A stretch of DNA of 64,000 bases, taken from NCBI GenBank assembly GCA_905216025.1, contig CAJMSE010000016.1, positions 23,557-87,556 of the forward strand. The letters are read 5' to 3'. Shown piece after piece: positions 48,483 through 58,242 of this stretch. Both the position numbers and the translations under genes were made by a program. Below the pieces are notes generated by a model. The model searched no databases, was not told the DNA's origin, and was given only the letters and a program-made list of their open reading frames with translations. Position 1 is the stretch's first letter, and the number at the start of each line of letters is the position of its first letter. Origin of the DNA: an uncultured bacterium. GTDB lineage: Bacteria; Bacteroidota; Bacteroidia; Bacteroidales; Bacteroidaceae.

Positions 48483-50168
48483 ATGATCAAGAACAAGTTT
48501 ATCCGCCTGACAGCCGTCACGGCAGTGCTCGCAGCAGCCACGGCCGTCACGGCACAGGAATATCAGGTGAAAGTGAGCGAGGCGCAGGAGCCTATGGACC
48601 GCGGACAGTATGAGCCTACGTGGGAATCGCTACGCCAATACGAGACACCGGAATGGTTCCGTGATGCCAAGTTCGGCATCTGGGCGCACTGGGGACCGCA
48701 GTGCGTCGAGGGCTCGGGCGACTGGATGGCCCGCGAGATGTATATGGAGGGTACGGGCAAGTATAATCATCACCTCAAGCACTACGGCCATCCGTCGGAA
48801 TTCGGTTTCAAGGACGTGCTGCCGCTGTTCAAGGCTGAGAAGTGGGAGCCGGAGAAACTCGTGCAGTTCTACAAGGAAATAGGCGCTGAGTATTTCTTCG
48901 TGCTCGGCAACCATCACGACAACTTCGACCTTTGGGACAGCCAATATCAGGAGTGGAACTCGGTGAACATCGGGCCGCGGCGTGACATCCTCGCCGGATG
49001 GGCGGCCGCAGCGAAGAAGGCCGGGCTGCCCTTCGGCATATCATTCCACGCCGACCACGCATGGATGTGGTACGAACCGGCGCGACGCTTCGACCTGAAA
49101 GGCGAGAAACGCGGTGTGAAATACGACGGATGGCTGACGAAGGAAGACGGATACCGCCCCAACGCCGACGGCACGGAGAAATGGTGGAAAGGGCTCGACC
49201 CGCAGAAGCTATACGCCCAGGACCACGACATGAGCCCCAAGATGTGGGACAACGGCGGAATACACAGCCAGTGGGGATGGGGCAACGGTGCCGTGATACC
49301 GACGGAAGAATACATCACCAACTTCTACAACCGCACGCTCGACGCCATCAACCGCTACTCGCCCGACCTGATTTACTTCGATGTCACCGTGCTGCCGTTC
49401 TACCCCGTAAGCGACGCGGGAATGAAGATCACGACGCACATGTACAACCACCATCTGAAGACGAAGACGGCCACGAGAACCCGCAACGGCGGCAATCCCG
49501 ACCCGGGAGTGGTGTTCGGCAAGATACTCACCGACGAGCAGAAGCAGGCGCTTGTGTGGGACGTGGAACGCGGCGCGCCGAACAGAATCATGGAACAGCC
49601 ATGGCAGTGCTGCAACTGCCTGGGCGACTGGCACTACAACACCGCCACATACGAGCGCGGGCGCTATAAATCGGCCGCAACGGTGGTGAAGCTGCTCGTC
49701 GACATCGTCAGCAAGAACGGTAACATGCTGCTCAACGTGCCGCTCCGCGCCGACGGAACGTTCGATGAGAAGGAAGAGGCCATACTCCGCGAGCTCGGCG
49801 CATGGATGAAGGTGAACAAGGAGAGCATAGCCGGCACGCGCCCGTGGCGCATCTTCGGTGAAGGCCCCATCGCCGACAGCGACATCGCCATCAACGCTCA
49901 AGGCTTCAACGACGGGCAGTATACCAAGGCCGGTGCCGACGAGATCCGTTTCACCGCCAAGGGAAACTTTATCTATGCCACAGCCCTCGCATGGCCCGCC
50001 GACATGACGGTGAGCATCCGCAGCCTCGCTGGCGAGAAGATACAATCGATAGAACTGCTCGGCTACGGAAAGGTAAAGTTCTCGCAAGCCGGCGGCAAAC
50101 TCACCGTCACCCTGCCGGAGAAAGTCAACGCGATAGCGCCAGTGATGAAAATAAAAATGAAAAAATAA
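48483..50168 (+). CDS. GH29 alpha-L-fucosidase
   Basis: 561 residues with signal peptide MIKNKFIRLTAVTAVLAAATAVTA. The N-terminal catalytic barrel shows WFRDAKFGIWAHWGPQCVEG, the conserved YFFVLGNHHDNFDLWDSQYQEWN, AGLPFGISFHADHAWMW and the strand with the nucleophile Asp, SPDLIYFDVTVLPFYP. NMLLNVPLRADGTFDEKEEAILRELGAWMKVN marks the end of the barrel, and a small beta-sandwich closes the protein. It should hydrolyse alpha-L-fucosides from host or plant glycans in the periplasm. It has its own promoter and ends before the bidirectional terminator at 50281. It is not associated with SusC/D. Confidence 0.95.
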   Translation: MIKNKFIRLTAVTAVLAAATAVTAQEYQVKVSEAQEPMDRGQYEPTWESLRQYETPEWFRDAKFGIWAHWGPQCVEGSGDWMAREMYMEGTGKYNHHLKHYGHPSEFGFKDVLPLFKAEKWEPEKLVQFYKEIGAEYFFVLGNHHDNFDLWDSQYQEWNSVNIGPRRDILAGWAAAAKKAGLPFGISFHADHAWMWYEPARRFDLKGEKRGVKYDGWLTKEDGYRPNADGTEKWWKGLDPQKLYAQDHDMSPKMWDNGGIHSQWGWGNGAVIPTEEYITNFYNRTLDAINRYSPDLIYFDVTVLPFYPVSDAGMKITTHMYNHHLKTKTATRTRNGGNPDPGVVFGKILTDEQKQALVWDVERGAPNRIMEQPWQCCNCLGDWHYNTATYERGRYKSAATVVKLLVDIVSKNGNMLLNVPLRADGTFDEKEEAILRELGAWMKVNKESIAGTRPWRIFGEGPIADSDIAINAQGFNDGQYTKAGADEIRFTAKGNFIYATALAWPADMTVSIRSLAGEKIQSIELLGYGKVKFSQAGGKLTVTLPEKVNAIAPVMKIKMKK

Positions 50169-50182
50169 AAGTTTAGCAAAGG

Positions 50183-50270
50183 GTTGACTCTCCGGAAATA
50201 TCCTGTTAACTCTTCAGAGATATCCCGTTGGTTTGTTGCCTGCCGCAGGTAACAAGTCTCAGAAGACCGG
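50183..50270. repeat. Four-unit 22-nt-period array after the fucosidase gene
   Basis: Units at 50183, 50205, 50227 and 50249, 22 nt each, without spacers. The first two agree at 17 of 22 positions (gtt-actct...atatcc). All four start with gtt or gta. It lies between the fucosidase stop and the bidirectional terminator, so it would be part of the fucosidase mRNA 3' end. Confidence 0.7.
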
Positions 50271-50280
50271 GATGGCTGTA

Positions 50281-50329
50281 AAAAAATAAATGTCCGCAGT
50301 GATAACAGGCATACACTGCGGACATTTTT
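50281..50329. terminator. Bidirectional intrinsic terminator between convergent genes
   Basis: A perfect 14-bp stem (50288-50301 with 50314-50327), with an A-run before and a T-run after it, so it can act on the fucosidase (+) and on the fimbrillin-family operon (-). Confidence 0.9.
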
Positions 50330-50383
50330 CAAGTCTGTACCGGCTTTATCATACCGGATAGCAATTGTTTATAACAGCCGACA

Positions 50384-51250
50384 TCAATTCCAGTCTCCTA
50401 TCTCACCACCGATATTAATCTTTATCTGCTCCGGATCCTGCTCCAAAGTCACGCTGATGGTATGGCGCATACCGGGCTTATAACTGATTGTGCCTTCCAT
50501 CAGATAACTTACATTGCCTATAACAACCTCCACCAACGGGCGCCGTGAAGTGATGCTCTGCGGCACAACTATCGCCTTGTACCTTGTTGCCGATTCCTGG
50601 AAACAGCGTATTGTGGAAGCCGATGAATACGAGTTCTTGCATGCGTCGCCGGTGGACAGACTTATAAGCGCGTCGGTCACGGTGTTGTATATATATACTT
50701 CCGTATTATCAGGAATGTCTCCGTTGTAGCTTTCTCCCTTTAAAAGCTCCACGTTCACGCAGGACAGTTTGTGGGCAAACTGCATCTTCACGGCATCGCT
50801 GGATGCTGCCACGTCTTTCACCGTTGCCCAAAGGAAATCGCTCATCGTATAGCCCTTGGCCGTGCTTTGGTCTGTGTTCACGCTGAACTGATAGTCCTCC
50901 ACGTCGTTGATCTTTTTCGAATACGGATAGTAGGCATATATATTATGCTGTCCGGCATTCCAATAAACCTTACGCGGCGATGTCCATGATGTGCCGTTGA
51001 ATGTAAACAGTTCGTTGTTCACGGCATTACCGCCCAGTTGAAGAACGTTGTCAGCTGCGGTGACATACACTCCGATACTGTCTGACTTTTCGAATGCGGT
51101 ATCCGTGGCGCGTGTCCGGGCCGCCGGATGCACCGGCTGTAACTGTATCTCTCCATCGGCAGGAGTAAACATCAGTTCGTCCTCGTCATTGTTGCAGGCT
51201 GTAATGACAAATACACTCATTACCGCCAAAAGAAATCTTGTTGCTTTCAT
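50384..51250 (-). CDS. Fimbrillin-family (Mfa-like) lipoprotein
   Basis: 288 residues. A lipoprotein signal (MKATRFLLAVMSVFVITAC, Cys19) is followed by acidic NNDEDE, typical for surface display. The Mfa_like_1 fold begins at ARTRATDTAFEKSDSIGVYV and continues with SWTSPRKVYWNAGQHNIYAY, TMSDFLWATVKDV, MQFAHKLSCVNVEL and the C-terminal VTLEQDPEQIKINIGGEIGDW. It could be a pilus-type subunit or a minor tip protein, or a solitary surface lipoprotein. Its ATG is 6 nt after the stop of the first M64 fusion, so it is the last gene of that operon and shares the same N-terminal domain with the three large proteins. The terminator at 50281-50329 follows. Confidence 0.88.
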   Translation of the reverse strand: MKATRFLLAVMSVFVITACNNDEDELMFTPADGEIQLQPVHPAARTRATDTAFEKSDSIGVYVTAADNVLQLGGNAVNNELFTFNGTSWTSPRKVYWNAGQHNIYAYYPYSKKINDVEDYQFSVNTDQSTAKGYTMSDFLWATVKDVAASSDAVKMQFAHKLSCVNVELLKGESYNGDIPDNTEVYIYNTVTDALISLSTGDACKNSYSSASTIRCFQESATRYKAIVVPQSITSRRPLVEVVIGNVSYLMEGTISYKPGMRHTISVTLEQDPEQIKINIGGEIGDWN

Positions 51251-51256
51251 ATCTTG

Positions 51257-54200
51257 TTACTTTTTGTTTTTTAATTCTTTTCTGATTTTCCTCACACTGT
51301 CACCCATTCTCTTTGCGTTCACTGTTTGCGGGGTGCGATGGGTGTTGCTGCCTGTAATGGCATTACCATTAAGCGAGGCATATTTCGCTCCGGAACGTGT
51401 CAGTCCGTCCCTGTCTCCCCATTTATTGGTGTCGTGGGCATAGAAATAGTCCATTGAGAAGCCTGTGCCGCTATATTCGCGTATGCGGCGCATTATGTCA
51501 AGGCGCGATATGGCATTGAAATACGGTATGCCGTAGTTCATACATGAGTTGTTCTCGCAGCGGAATATTCCACGCATGTATCCGTAGCCGCCTTCAAACA
51601 CATCCACCTGATCGCTGTATCGCCGGTCGTAAATAAAGTCTGCCCATGGCACCTGCGACATTTTGGATGTAGCAGACAGATTCTGCATCCATCCCCTGTC
51701 GTGATATTCCCTGATAGCGGTCAAATCTTGCGACGTAGGCCATGCCTGCTTCCTGATATTCTCATCGCCGAGTTTTCCAAATCCGTGACCGCATGCCTCG
51801 TGCTGTACCACGCCGCGGGTGTCCTGCGGATATGGGCGGGTTGAGGGCGGGCAGAGACTCAAAGCACAGTTCCCGTCGAAATATGTTATGCCCTCATATT
51901 CGTTGCTGTTCGGGATGAGTATGAGCTGAGACTTCCAACGGTTGCTTTCTTCAAGCGGCGAATGGGCCACTGCATACCGGAACACCTCGTCTGTCTCTGT
52001 GAGCAGCTGGTTGCTTGTACATGTTGCTCCATCATATCCATAGAGCGTGCCAAAGCGGTTGTTTACGTATGTGTGCATCGTATTTACACCTTTCTCCTGT
52101 GAGAGCGGGAACGTGACGTACACATTGAAATAGTCGCGATGACTCTTGTAAGGCTCAACGCCGAAAAAGTATTCAATCTGTTCGCGCACCATGCTGAGAT
52201 AATCGCCGTTGCCGATGCTCTCTCCGTCCCATCCGTCGCCCATGAACACGATGTCTATACCGCTGCCCTGCGAATGGGTTTGAAGCGTGAGATAACCATC
52301 TTCCTCATACTCATAGTCATACTGGCTGACGTCGCAATACGTCTCGTGACCGTCCATCTCAAATATGATGCGGTCCTGACGGTTCCCGTTGCCATGATTC
52401 ATTTCTAAAATTGTCAACTGCAGTTCGGTCTTTCCTGTACCGGACGTCTTTGACAGGTGAACCCAGTCCGGCTGGTACTTCACAGTCCATGCTCCGTCGG
52501 CATTAAGAATGATGCTTTCACTATGTGCCTTGTTCAATGCGTTGGCATGGGCAGGACGACATACAAAGTTGGAATATTCGGCTATACGCTTAAACTCCTT
52601 CCATCCGTCTGCCTCCTTATATCTATCCACGCAGCCTTTGGGAACTTCCACAGTGAAGTTGTCTTTGTTGACACCGTAAAAGGCTCTGTCTCCAAGTACG
52701 GGAGGCTCTGTTCCCTCGCAAATAATGCTGCCTATACTGTTACAACCTTCAAAGGCTCTTTCAGCAATCAAGTCTACATTGACGGGGATTACAAGCCCTG
52801 TAATTCCGGAACAATCGCGGAAACAACTGGCCGGGATGCGAACAACATTCTTTGGCAACGTCAAAATACCTGTCAAATAAGGATTGCCAGTAAATGCACC
52901 TCCTTCTATAACTTGAAGTTCGTCATTAAATATTATTTTTGATATTTTTGTATTAAGGAATGCAATTTCACCAATCTTCCTTAAATGAGACGGGAAAACC
53001 AATTCACCACTTATATTTGAATTACAGAAAACCTCACGACCTATCTCCGTAACTCCAGCATGGAACTCTACATTTGAACATCCTGTACCCTTAAACATAA
53101 AATTAGGTATTGTAGTTAAGCAACGTGGAATAGTTATGGATCCTGTCATTTTACTATATCCCCAACTACCAGTAATCTTTTTCAAAGATGACGGGAAATA
53201 GAGTGAACCAGAGAAATCTCCATGCGGAGCTGTAGCTTCTATAATTCCATCTGGCAGATGTAAATCACCGGTGAACGAAGCGGCATTGCCAAAGTTTGAC
53301 TTTAAATAGCGCAAAGAGTATGGAAGACTCATCTCACCCATAAATTTCGCGCCATCCCATCCACCAAAAGCCCAATCATCAATGTACACAACCCCCTCCG
53401 GAAGATTCAGATTCGATACCAAAGAACCTGCACCGGCAAAGCAGTCGCCACCTATACGTACTACACTCTTTTCCGGAAACACAAAATGACGCATTGTCTG
53501 TGTAGGAAGACTGCATAAGTTTCCATCATCTATTGTTGCTTTGGCAAGGTTATAGTCTGTGATATGTGTACAATGTTCCTTTACCCATCTCAGGTCATCG
53601 CCGTTTATATTGCCTGTCACTTTCAATGCCGTAACTTTGTCTGCCTCAATTCCCCGCGAAGCCAACACTTGTGACAGCGTACCTGCTACAGGAACATCCA
53701 CCACAAGATATTGTCGCACCAATCCGTCATGCAGGTCGGCATCGTCAAGCCATGCCACGATATCATCTGCAGAAAGGTCGAATGTATACTCGCCTGTCGA
53801 TGTGTTCCTGTTGACCGTAACAGTGAAATTGTGCATCTTGCCACCAACAAACCGGACGGTTTCGCTCTTGACAAGTCCATAATTCTTGCCGTCAACGGTA
53901 ATGTTCAGCACACGCTTGCCGGCCGCTATGGTCTGCGGAACAACTACGGCACGCCACATATTATTATATACAAGAGGGGTTACGACATCCGGTTCTGTAC
54001 CCTCTTTCATAGTCACCTCGCCTGTCTGCAAGTTAACTGTTGAGGCAGTAACGACATTATCAATAAGAACTGTCTTTTCCAATTGCGCCCATTCCGAGGC
54101 ATCAAAGCCCGTGCCCATCTGCAACTGTACGGTTATTCCGGCCATCAGGTGGCTGTAACGTAACTGTATACACTCTGTGGTTGGTTGCACCTTTTCTGCT

Positions 54201-54664
54201 TTAGCCCACAGCAAGTCACTCTGTTCATAGTTTGATTTGTCAGCCGTTGTTCCGTCCTGATCGGCATATACCGAGAACTCATGCTCTGTAACGCTTTGCA
54301 TGGCTGCATCGAAAGGATAATAGCCATAGAAGTCTGCGGGAGTATTTTTGTTTGCCCAGTATATCTGATAGTTGGCAGCCCAGCCGACACCGTTGTAGTC
54401 GAACCGTACATTATCGGCGCGGTTACCTTTCATCAACAGATTTCCGGGTGTTCCATCCGAATTATAGTCCACAATAAACAGTCCCACGGCATCGCCATCC
54501 TGAAATCCGTTATCTGTGGCACGGGTGGATACTCCCTTTACCGGATATTCCGCACTGATATTGATAGGCATGTCGCCGTCGGAGCCGACAAACAGGCTTG
54601 TCTCTTCGGAGCACGATACCATCATGCCCACAACAGTTAGTATGGTAATAAATATCTTTTTCAT
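51257..54664 (-). CDS. Fimbrillin-LRR-BACON-M64 metallopeptidase fusion lipoprotein (paralogue 1)
   Basis: 1135 residues. Lipobox Cys18 (MKKIFITILTVVGMMVSC). Residues ~20-325: fimbrillin-like domain with STRATDNGFQDGDAVGLFIV and QIYWANKNTPADFYGYYPFD. Residues ~330-720: BspA-type LRR_5 repeats (LRKIGEIAFLNTKISKIIFN, VVRIPASCFRDCSGITGLVI). Residues ~735-805: BACON-like domain (WTVKYQPDWVHLSKTSGTGK). Residues ~815-1075: peptidase M64 domain (GIDIVFMGDGWDGESIGNGD) with H955-EACG-H960 and D967-E968, and a Met-turn candidate NNSCMNYGIPYF. The zinc motif is HExxGH, one residue longer than HExxH. A basic tail ends the protein (RKIRKELKNKK). It overlaps paralogue 2 by 4 nt. Likely a surface-anchored protease that binds a ligand through LRR or fimbrillin domains. 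Confidence 0.87.
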   Translation of the reverse strand: MKKIFITILTVVGMMVSCSEETSLFVGSDGDMPINISAEYPVKGVSTRATDNGFQDGDAVGLFIVDYNSDGTPGNLLMKGNRADNVRFDYNGVGWAANYQIYWANKNTPADFYGYYPFDAAMQSVTEHEFSVYADQDGTTADKSNYEQSDLLWAKAEKVQPTTECIQLRYSHLMAGITVQLQMGTGFDASEWAQLEKTVLIDNVVTASTVNLQTGEVTMKEGTEPDVVTPLVYNNMWRAVVVPQTIAAGKRVLNITVDGKNYGLVKSETVRFVGGKMHNFTVTVNRNTSTGEYTFDLSADDIVAWLDDADLHDGLVRQYLVVDVPVAGTLSQVLASRGIEADKVTALKVTGNINGDDLRWVKEHCTHITDYNLAKATIDDGNLCSLPTQTMRHFVFPEKSVVRIGGDCFAGAGSLVSNLNLPEGVVYIDDWAFGGWDGAKFMGEMSLPYSLRYLKSNFGNAASFTGDLHLPDGIIEATAPHGDFSGSLYFPSSLKKITGSWGYSKMTGSITIPRCLTTIPNFMFKGTGCSNVEFHAGVTEIGREVFCNSNISGELVFPSHLRKIGEIAFLNTKISKIIFNDELQVIEGGAFTGNPYLTGILTLPKNVVRIPASCFRDCSGITGLVIPVNVDLIAERAFEGCNSIGSIICEGTEPPVLGDRAFYGVNKDNFTVEVPKGCVDRYKEADGWKEFKRIAEYSNFVCRPAHANALNKAHSESIILNADGAWTVKYQPDWVHLSKTSGTGKTELQLTILEMNHGNGNRQDRIIFEMDGHETYCDVSQYDYEYEEDGYLTLQTHSQGSGIDIVFMGDGWDGESIGNGDYLSMVREQIEYFFGVEPYKSHRDYFNVYVTFPLSQEKGVNTMHTYVNNRFGTLYGYDGATCTSNQLLTETDEVFRYAVAHSPLEESNRWKSQLILIPNSNEYEGITYFDGNCALSLCPPSTRPYPQDTRGVVQHEACGHGFGKLGDENIRKQAWPTSQDLTAIREYHDRGWMQNLSATSKMSQVPWADFIYDRRYSDQVDVFEGGYGYMRGIFRCENNSCMNYGIPYFNAISRLDIMRRIREYSGTGFSMDYFYAHDTNKWGDRDGLTRSGAKYASLNGNAITGSNTHRTPQTVNAKRMGDSVRKIRKELKNKK

Positions 54665-57600
54665 CGTGCTTGTCTTTTCTTTGTGTTATACTTAACTTTG
54701 CGTTTCAAATTCTTAAGCGGGGAGCTTTTCACTATGCAGGGAGCATTGCCCTGTATTGAACCGGAAACGTTACCTATCGAACCGCTGCGGGTGAGGAACT
54801 TGTCGCCCATCTCCCTGCTGTCCTTGCTTACGAAAGTCTCGAAGTCAAACTTCTCTCCGGCATAGTCGAGTATACGCTCAACCATGGCCTGACGAGATAT
54901 CGTGCTGTAATAAGGAACATTGTTGTTCATACAGGAATTCAATTCCGAACGGTAAATTCCATCGCTATGCATGTGTGCCCCTTCATAGATATCGACTATA
55001 TCCTGATATCTGTCATCAAATATCAAATGTTTCCAATCTATATCCTTATATTTGCCATTTAGCGAGACATTACGACTCCATCCTATACTTTTATATGCTT
55101 CCACGGCATCTGCATGCGTACAGCACGTACAGGGACAGTTTCTAATATGGGCTCTATGGTATATGTACTCATCGTCCAACTTACCAAACCCATGACCGCC
55201 GGCTTCATGCTGTATCAATCCGCGGAAGTCGTTAGGATAGCCGTATCTGCTGTGGGGAACGGCCGCAATAGCAGCTCCGGATATCCACATGCTTGTCAAT
55301 CCTTCATAAACATCGCTATTGAGAATGGAGATTATCAACGTCTGGTTTACATTCTCTGCGGTGACAACCGAACCGGTTACATCGTTCAACACGTATGCCA
55401 TCATGTCGTCGAAATTGACTTTAAGGCGCCCGTTATCACCGGCCCCGTATGTCGTGTCAAACTTTGTCGTGCGCCAGATGTTTACATTCGAGCATACACC
55501 ACTTTCGTAAGACAACGGGAAATCCACATACACATCGAAGTAGTCCTTGTATGTCTTATATGGCTCAATGGCAAAGAAGTATTCCATGCCTTCCCTTACA
55601 TCGTTAAGGTAACTTTCTGTCGATATGTCTTCCGCATCATAGCCATCGCCGATAAACACGATATTGATGCCTTTACCCTTAGTATGTCTCTGCAATTGCA
55701 GCTGACCATCCTCATCGTGTTGATAATCGAATTGTTCCACCTTATAATAACATGTTATCGGCTTGCCATCCTCATCGACTTTATCTTGCAAAGTAAACAC
55801 AACGCTGTCCTCACGGTTGGCGGAGCCATGCGCCATGACATCGATGCTCACGGTCAATTCCGTCTTTTTGCTACCGCTTGTCGCGCTGACATGTACCCAA
55901 GAAGGACAATGAGTCATAGTCCAGTCGCCGTCAGAATTTAGTATTACAGTTCTGGTAGTTGCCTTATTGAGACACTTTGCTATCATTGGCCTGCATACGA
56001 AATTGCGATAAGCGGATATTCTCTTAAACTCACGCCACCCCGGAGCATTACGGTAAGCCTCAACAGAACCTTCGGGAACAACAAGCGTAAAATTATTCTT
56101 TTCTATACCTACAAAGTCTCCGCCTTCTACCAAAGGCGGTGTCTTTGCGTTACACTGTATATAATCCAACGACCAGCATCCATACATGGCATTATTCCAT
56201 ATTTGTGTAAGGTTTTCAGGAAGAATTATCGCATTAAGTTTATCGCATCCTTCAAATGCACGTTCTTTAATTTGTACCACGGTAGACGGTATTGTCAGCG
56301 TATCCTGTAAAGATTTACACCCATTAAACACATCACCTTCTATTATTTCCAGTTTATCAGGTAATGACACATGAGAGTAATTCGTTCCGGCAAAAGCCCT
56401 AACACCAATCTTCTTTATTGTTGCAGGAAGTTTCAAATCACCTTTCAAAGAACCGACATTCCAAAATGCCTCAAACCCAATTTCCTCTATTCCTTCCGGG
56501 AAATAAATAGATGTAGGTTTACCTCCCAAACCATTTACTTTCTTTATTCCTTGTGGAATAATCACATCACCTGTCATATTGGGAGCCGCAAATTTATTCA
56601 GTTCCGTCAATCCCTCAGGAATACGTATCGTTCCTGTGAGACGAGGGCAATTGTTAAAGGCATCACCAAGATATTTCATGTGATGAGGCAGAACCAACTC
56701 TCCTGAAGGATAACTGATCCTACTATCATTATTACCAAAAATGCCATTACCTATATATACCACACTGGAGGGAATATAGATTTCTCCTGTCAAATTGTTC
56801 GGCTTATGTCCATATCCGCCAAATGCGCAATGACCTATACATTTGAGCCCCTCTGGAAATATCAGCGAACCGCGCAAAGGACATCCGGCAAAAGAACTGT
56901 TGCCTATTCCTTGAAGATGATCCGGCCACACCACATATTGGAGATAATCCATATCCGCAAACGCAGCTTCTGGCAGATAATCATCACCTTCAACGGGGTA
57001 AGCTTCATTGGGTTCTCCCCAACCACTTTCCCAATGGAAGTTTGGCATACGTTTCGTTCTCAAATCCTTTAGATTGACAGCTTCAAGATAAGGAATATGC
57101 TCACGGATAAATTGGAAGTTTTCATTTTTATCTATACATCCGGTGAGCTTCAAGTTCTTGATAAGGCTTGGGTCTTCTATTCCCATGCTCTTTATCACAT
57201 CACCAATATATTCTCCTTCGTTCACATGCACGGTGATATATTCGCGGGCGGTGCCATTGTGAGATAGAGGATCGTTTTCCCAATTTACAATTGCATCTGA
57301 AAGAAGATTAAGCTCATAGTCACCGGTTTCCAAAGACTTGTTTACTTCAATCGTGAACTTATGGAGCTTGCCACGATAGTATTCCATATTCTCCTGCCGC
57401 TTAAACTCCACGGCCTTGCCGGCTATGGTAATGGCAAACAGGGCTGAACCCGCATTTACTGTCTGCGGGAGCACCACGGCACGATACTTTCCCTGATATT
57501 CCTGAGGTATTATTCCCGTATCGGATGCACTGCCTGTACAATCAACGGAACCGTCACTGAGATTGACAGTGCCGGACATCACGACATTCTGCACCAATAC

Positions 57601-58230
57601 GCTGCGCTCTGCTTCAGCCCATTCATTTTCATCAAAGCCATAGCCCTCTACAAGCGAGACCTCTATTCCGGCCATGATATGGTTATGCTTAAGTATAATC
57701 GCGGCATCTGTGGGCACAATGTTTTCGGCCTTAGCCCAAAGGAAGTCGCTCTTCTCATAGCCGCTCATGGTTTCCCCTGCAGGAGTGTCGCGCTGGTTGC
57801 GCTCTATCGAAAAAGGCTGCTCCGTAATGCTGGTGAGCTGCGTTATAAAAGGATAATAGCCGTAGACATCCACCGGTGTCGTGCTGTCTTTCCAATAAAG
57901 CTGATAAGAACCTGTCCATTTATAATTCTTGTCGTCGTATGTGAAGCGCACGTTGTCGGCATGATTTCCTGTAAGTTGCAATGTTGGTGCCGAGGATTCA
58001 TTTTCATAGTTCACCACAAACACACCTATCTGGTCGCCGTCGGCAAAGCCGTTGTCGTTTGCACGGGTAACGTTCTCCTGCTGTATGGTGGCCTGCAAGC
58101 TAAACGTTTTATCAGAATGTACGGCATCGCTCATAAGATTATCCGTACAGGCAGACAGCAAGGTTATAGAGGCTATAACTGCCCCATAGCCCTTACACCT
58201 TATTATATTATATAAAATGTTCTTTTTCAT
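54661..58230 (-). CDS. Fimbrillin-LRR-BACON-M64 metallopeptidase fusion lipoprotein (paralogue 2)
   Basis: 1189 residues, same order of domains as its two neighbours. Lipobox Cys28 (IASITLLSAC). Fimbrillin-like domain from VTRANDNGFADGDQIGVFVV to about residue 335. LRR_5 repeats at about 345-760 (IKKIGVRAFAGTNYSHVSLP, VVQIKERAFEGCDKLNAIIL). BACON-like domain (WTMTHCPSWVHVSATSGSKK). M64 domain from KGINIVFIGDGYDAEDISTE, with H1008-EAGG-H1013, then FGKLDDEY (D1019-E1021). A Cys cluster NCPCTCCT lies ~25 residues after the motif. The Met-turn candidate is NSCMNNNVPYYSTIS, and a basic tail ends the protein (LKRKVKYNTKKRQAR). The zinc site seems complete, so it should be active. It starts 12 nt after paralogue 3 and overlaps paralogue 1 by 4 nt. 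Confidence 0.87.
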   Translation of the reverse strand: MKKNILYNIIRCKGYGAVIASITLLSACTDNLMSDAVHSDKTFSLQATIQQENVTRANDNGFADGDQIGVFVVNYENESSAPTLQLTGNHADNVRFTYDDKNYKWTGSYQLYWKDSTTPVDVYGYYPFITQLTSITEQPFSIERNQRDTPAGETMSGYEKSDFLWAKAENIVPTDAAIILKHNHIMAGIEVSLVEGYGFDENEWAEAERSVLVQNVVMSGTVNLSDGSVDCTGSASDTGIIPQEYQGKYRAVVLPQTVNAGSALFAITIAGKAVEFKRQENMEYYRGKLHKFTIEVNKSLETGDYELNLLSDAIVNWENDPLSHNGTAREYITVHVNEGEYIGDVIKSMGIEDPSLIKNLKLTGCIDKNENFQFIREHIPYLEAVNLKDLRTKRMPNFHWESGWGEPNEAYPVEGDDYLPEAAFADMDYLQYVVWPDHLQGIGNSSFAGCPLRGSLIFPEGLKCIGHCAFGGYGHKPNNLTGEIYIPSSVVYIGNGIFGNNDSRISYPSGELVLPHHMKYLGDAFNNCPRLTGTIRIPEGLTELNKFAAPNMTGDVIIPQGIKKVNGLGGKPTSIYFPEGIEEIGFEAFWNVGSLKGDLKLPATIKKIGVRAFAGTNYSHVSLPDKLEIIEGDVFNGCKSLQDTLTIPSTVVQIKERAFEGCDKLNAIILPENLTQIWNNAMYGCWSLDYIQCNAKTPPLVEGGDFVGIEKNNFTLVVPEGSVEAYRNAPGWREFKRISAYRNFVCRPMIAKCLNKATTRTVILNSDGDWTMTHCPSWVHVSATSGSKKTELTVSIDVMAHGSANREDSVVFTLQDKVDEDGKPITCYYKVEQFDYQHDEDGQLQLQRHTKGKGINIVFIGDGYDAEDISTESYLNDVREGMEYFFAIEPYKTYKDYFDVYVDFPLSYESGVCSNVNIWRTTKFDTTYGAGDNGRLKVNFDDMMAYVLNDVTGSVVTAENVNQTLIISILNSDVYEGLTSMWISGAAIAAVPHSRYGYPNDFRGLIQHEAGGHGFGKLDDEYIYHRAHIRNCPCTCCTHADAVEAYKSIGWSRNVSLNGKYKDIDWKHLIFDDRYQDIVDIYEGAHMHSDGIYRSELNSCMNNNVPYYSTISRQAMVERILDYAGEKFDFETFVSKDSREMGDKFLTRSGSIGNVSGSIQGNAPCIVKSSPLKNLKRKVKYNTKKRQAR

Positions 58231-58242
58231 AATCCTTTTCTC

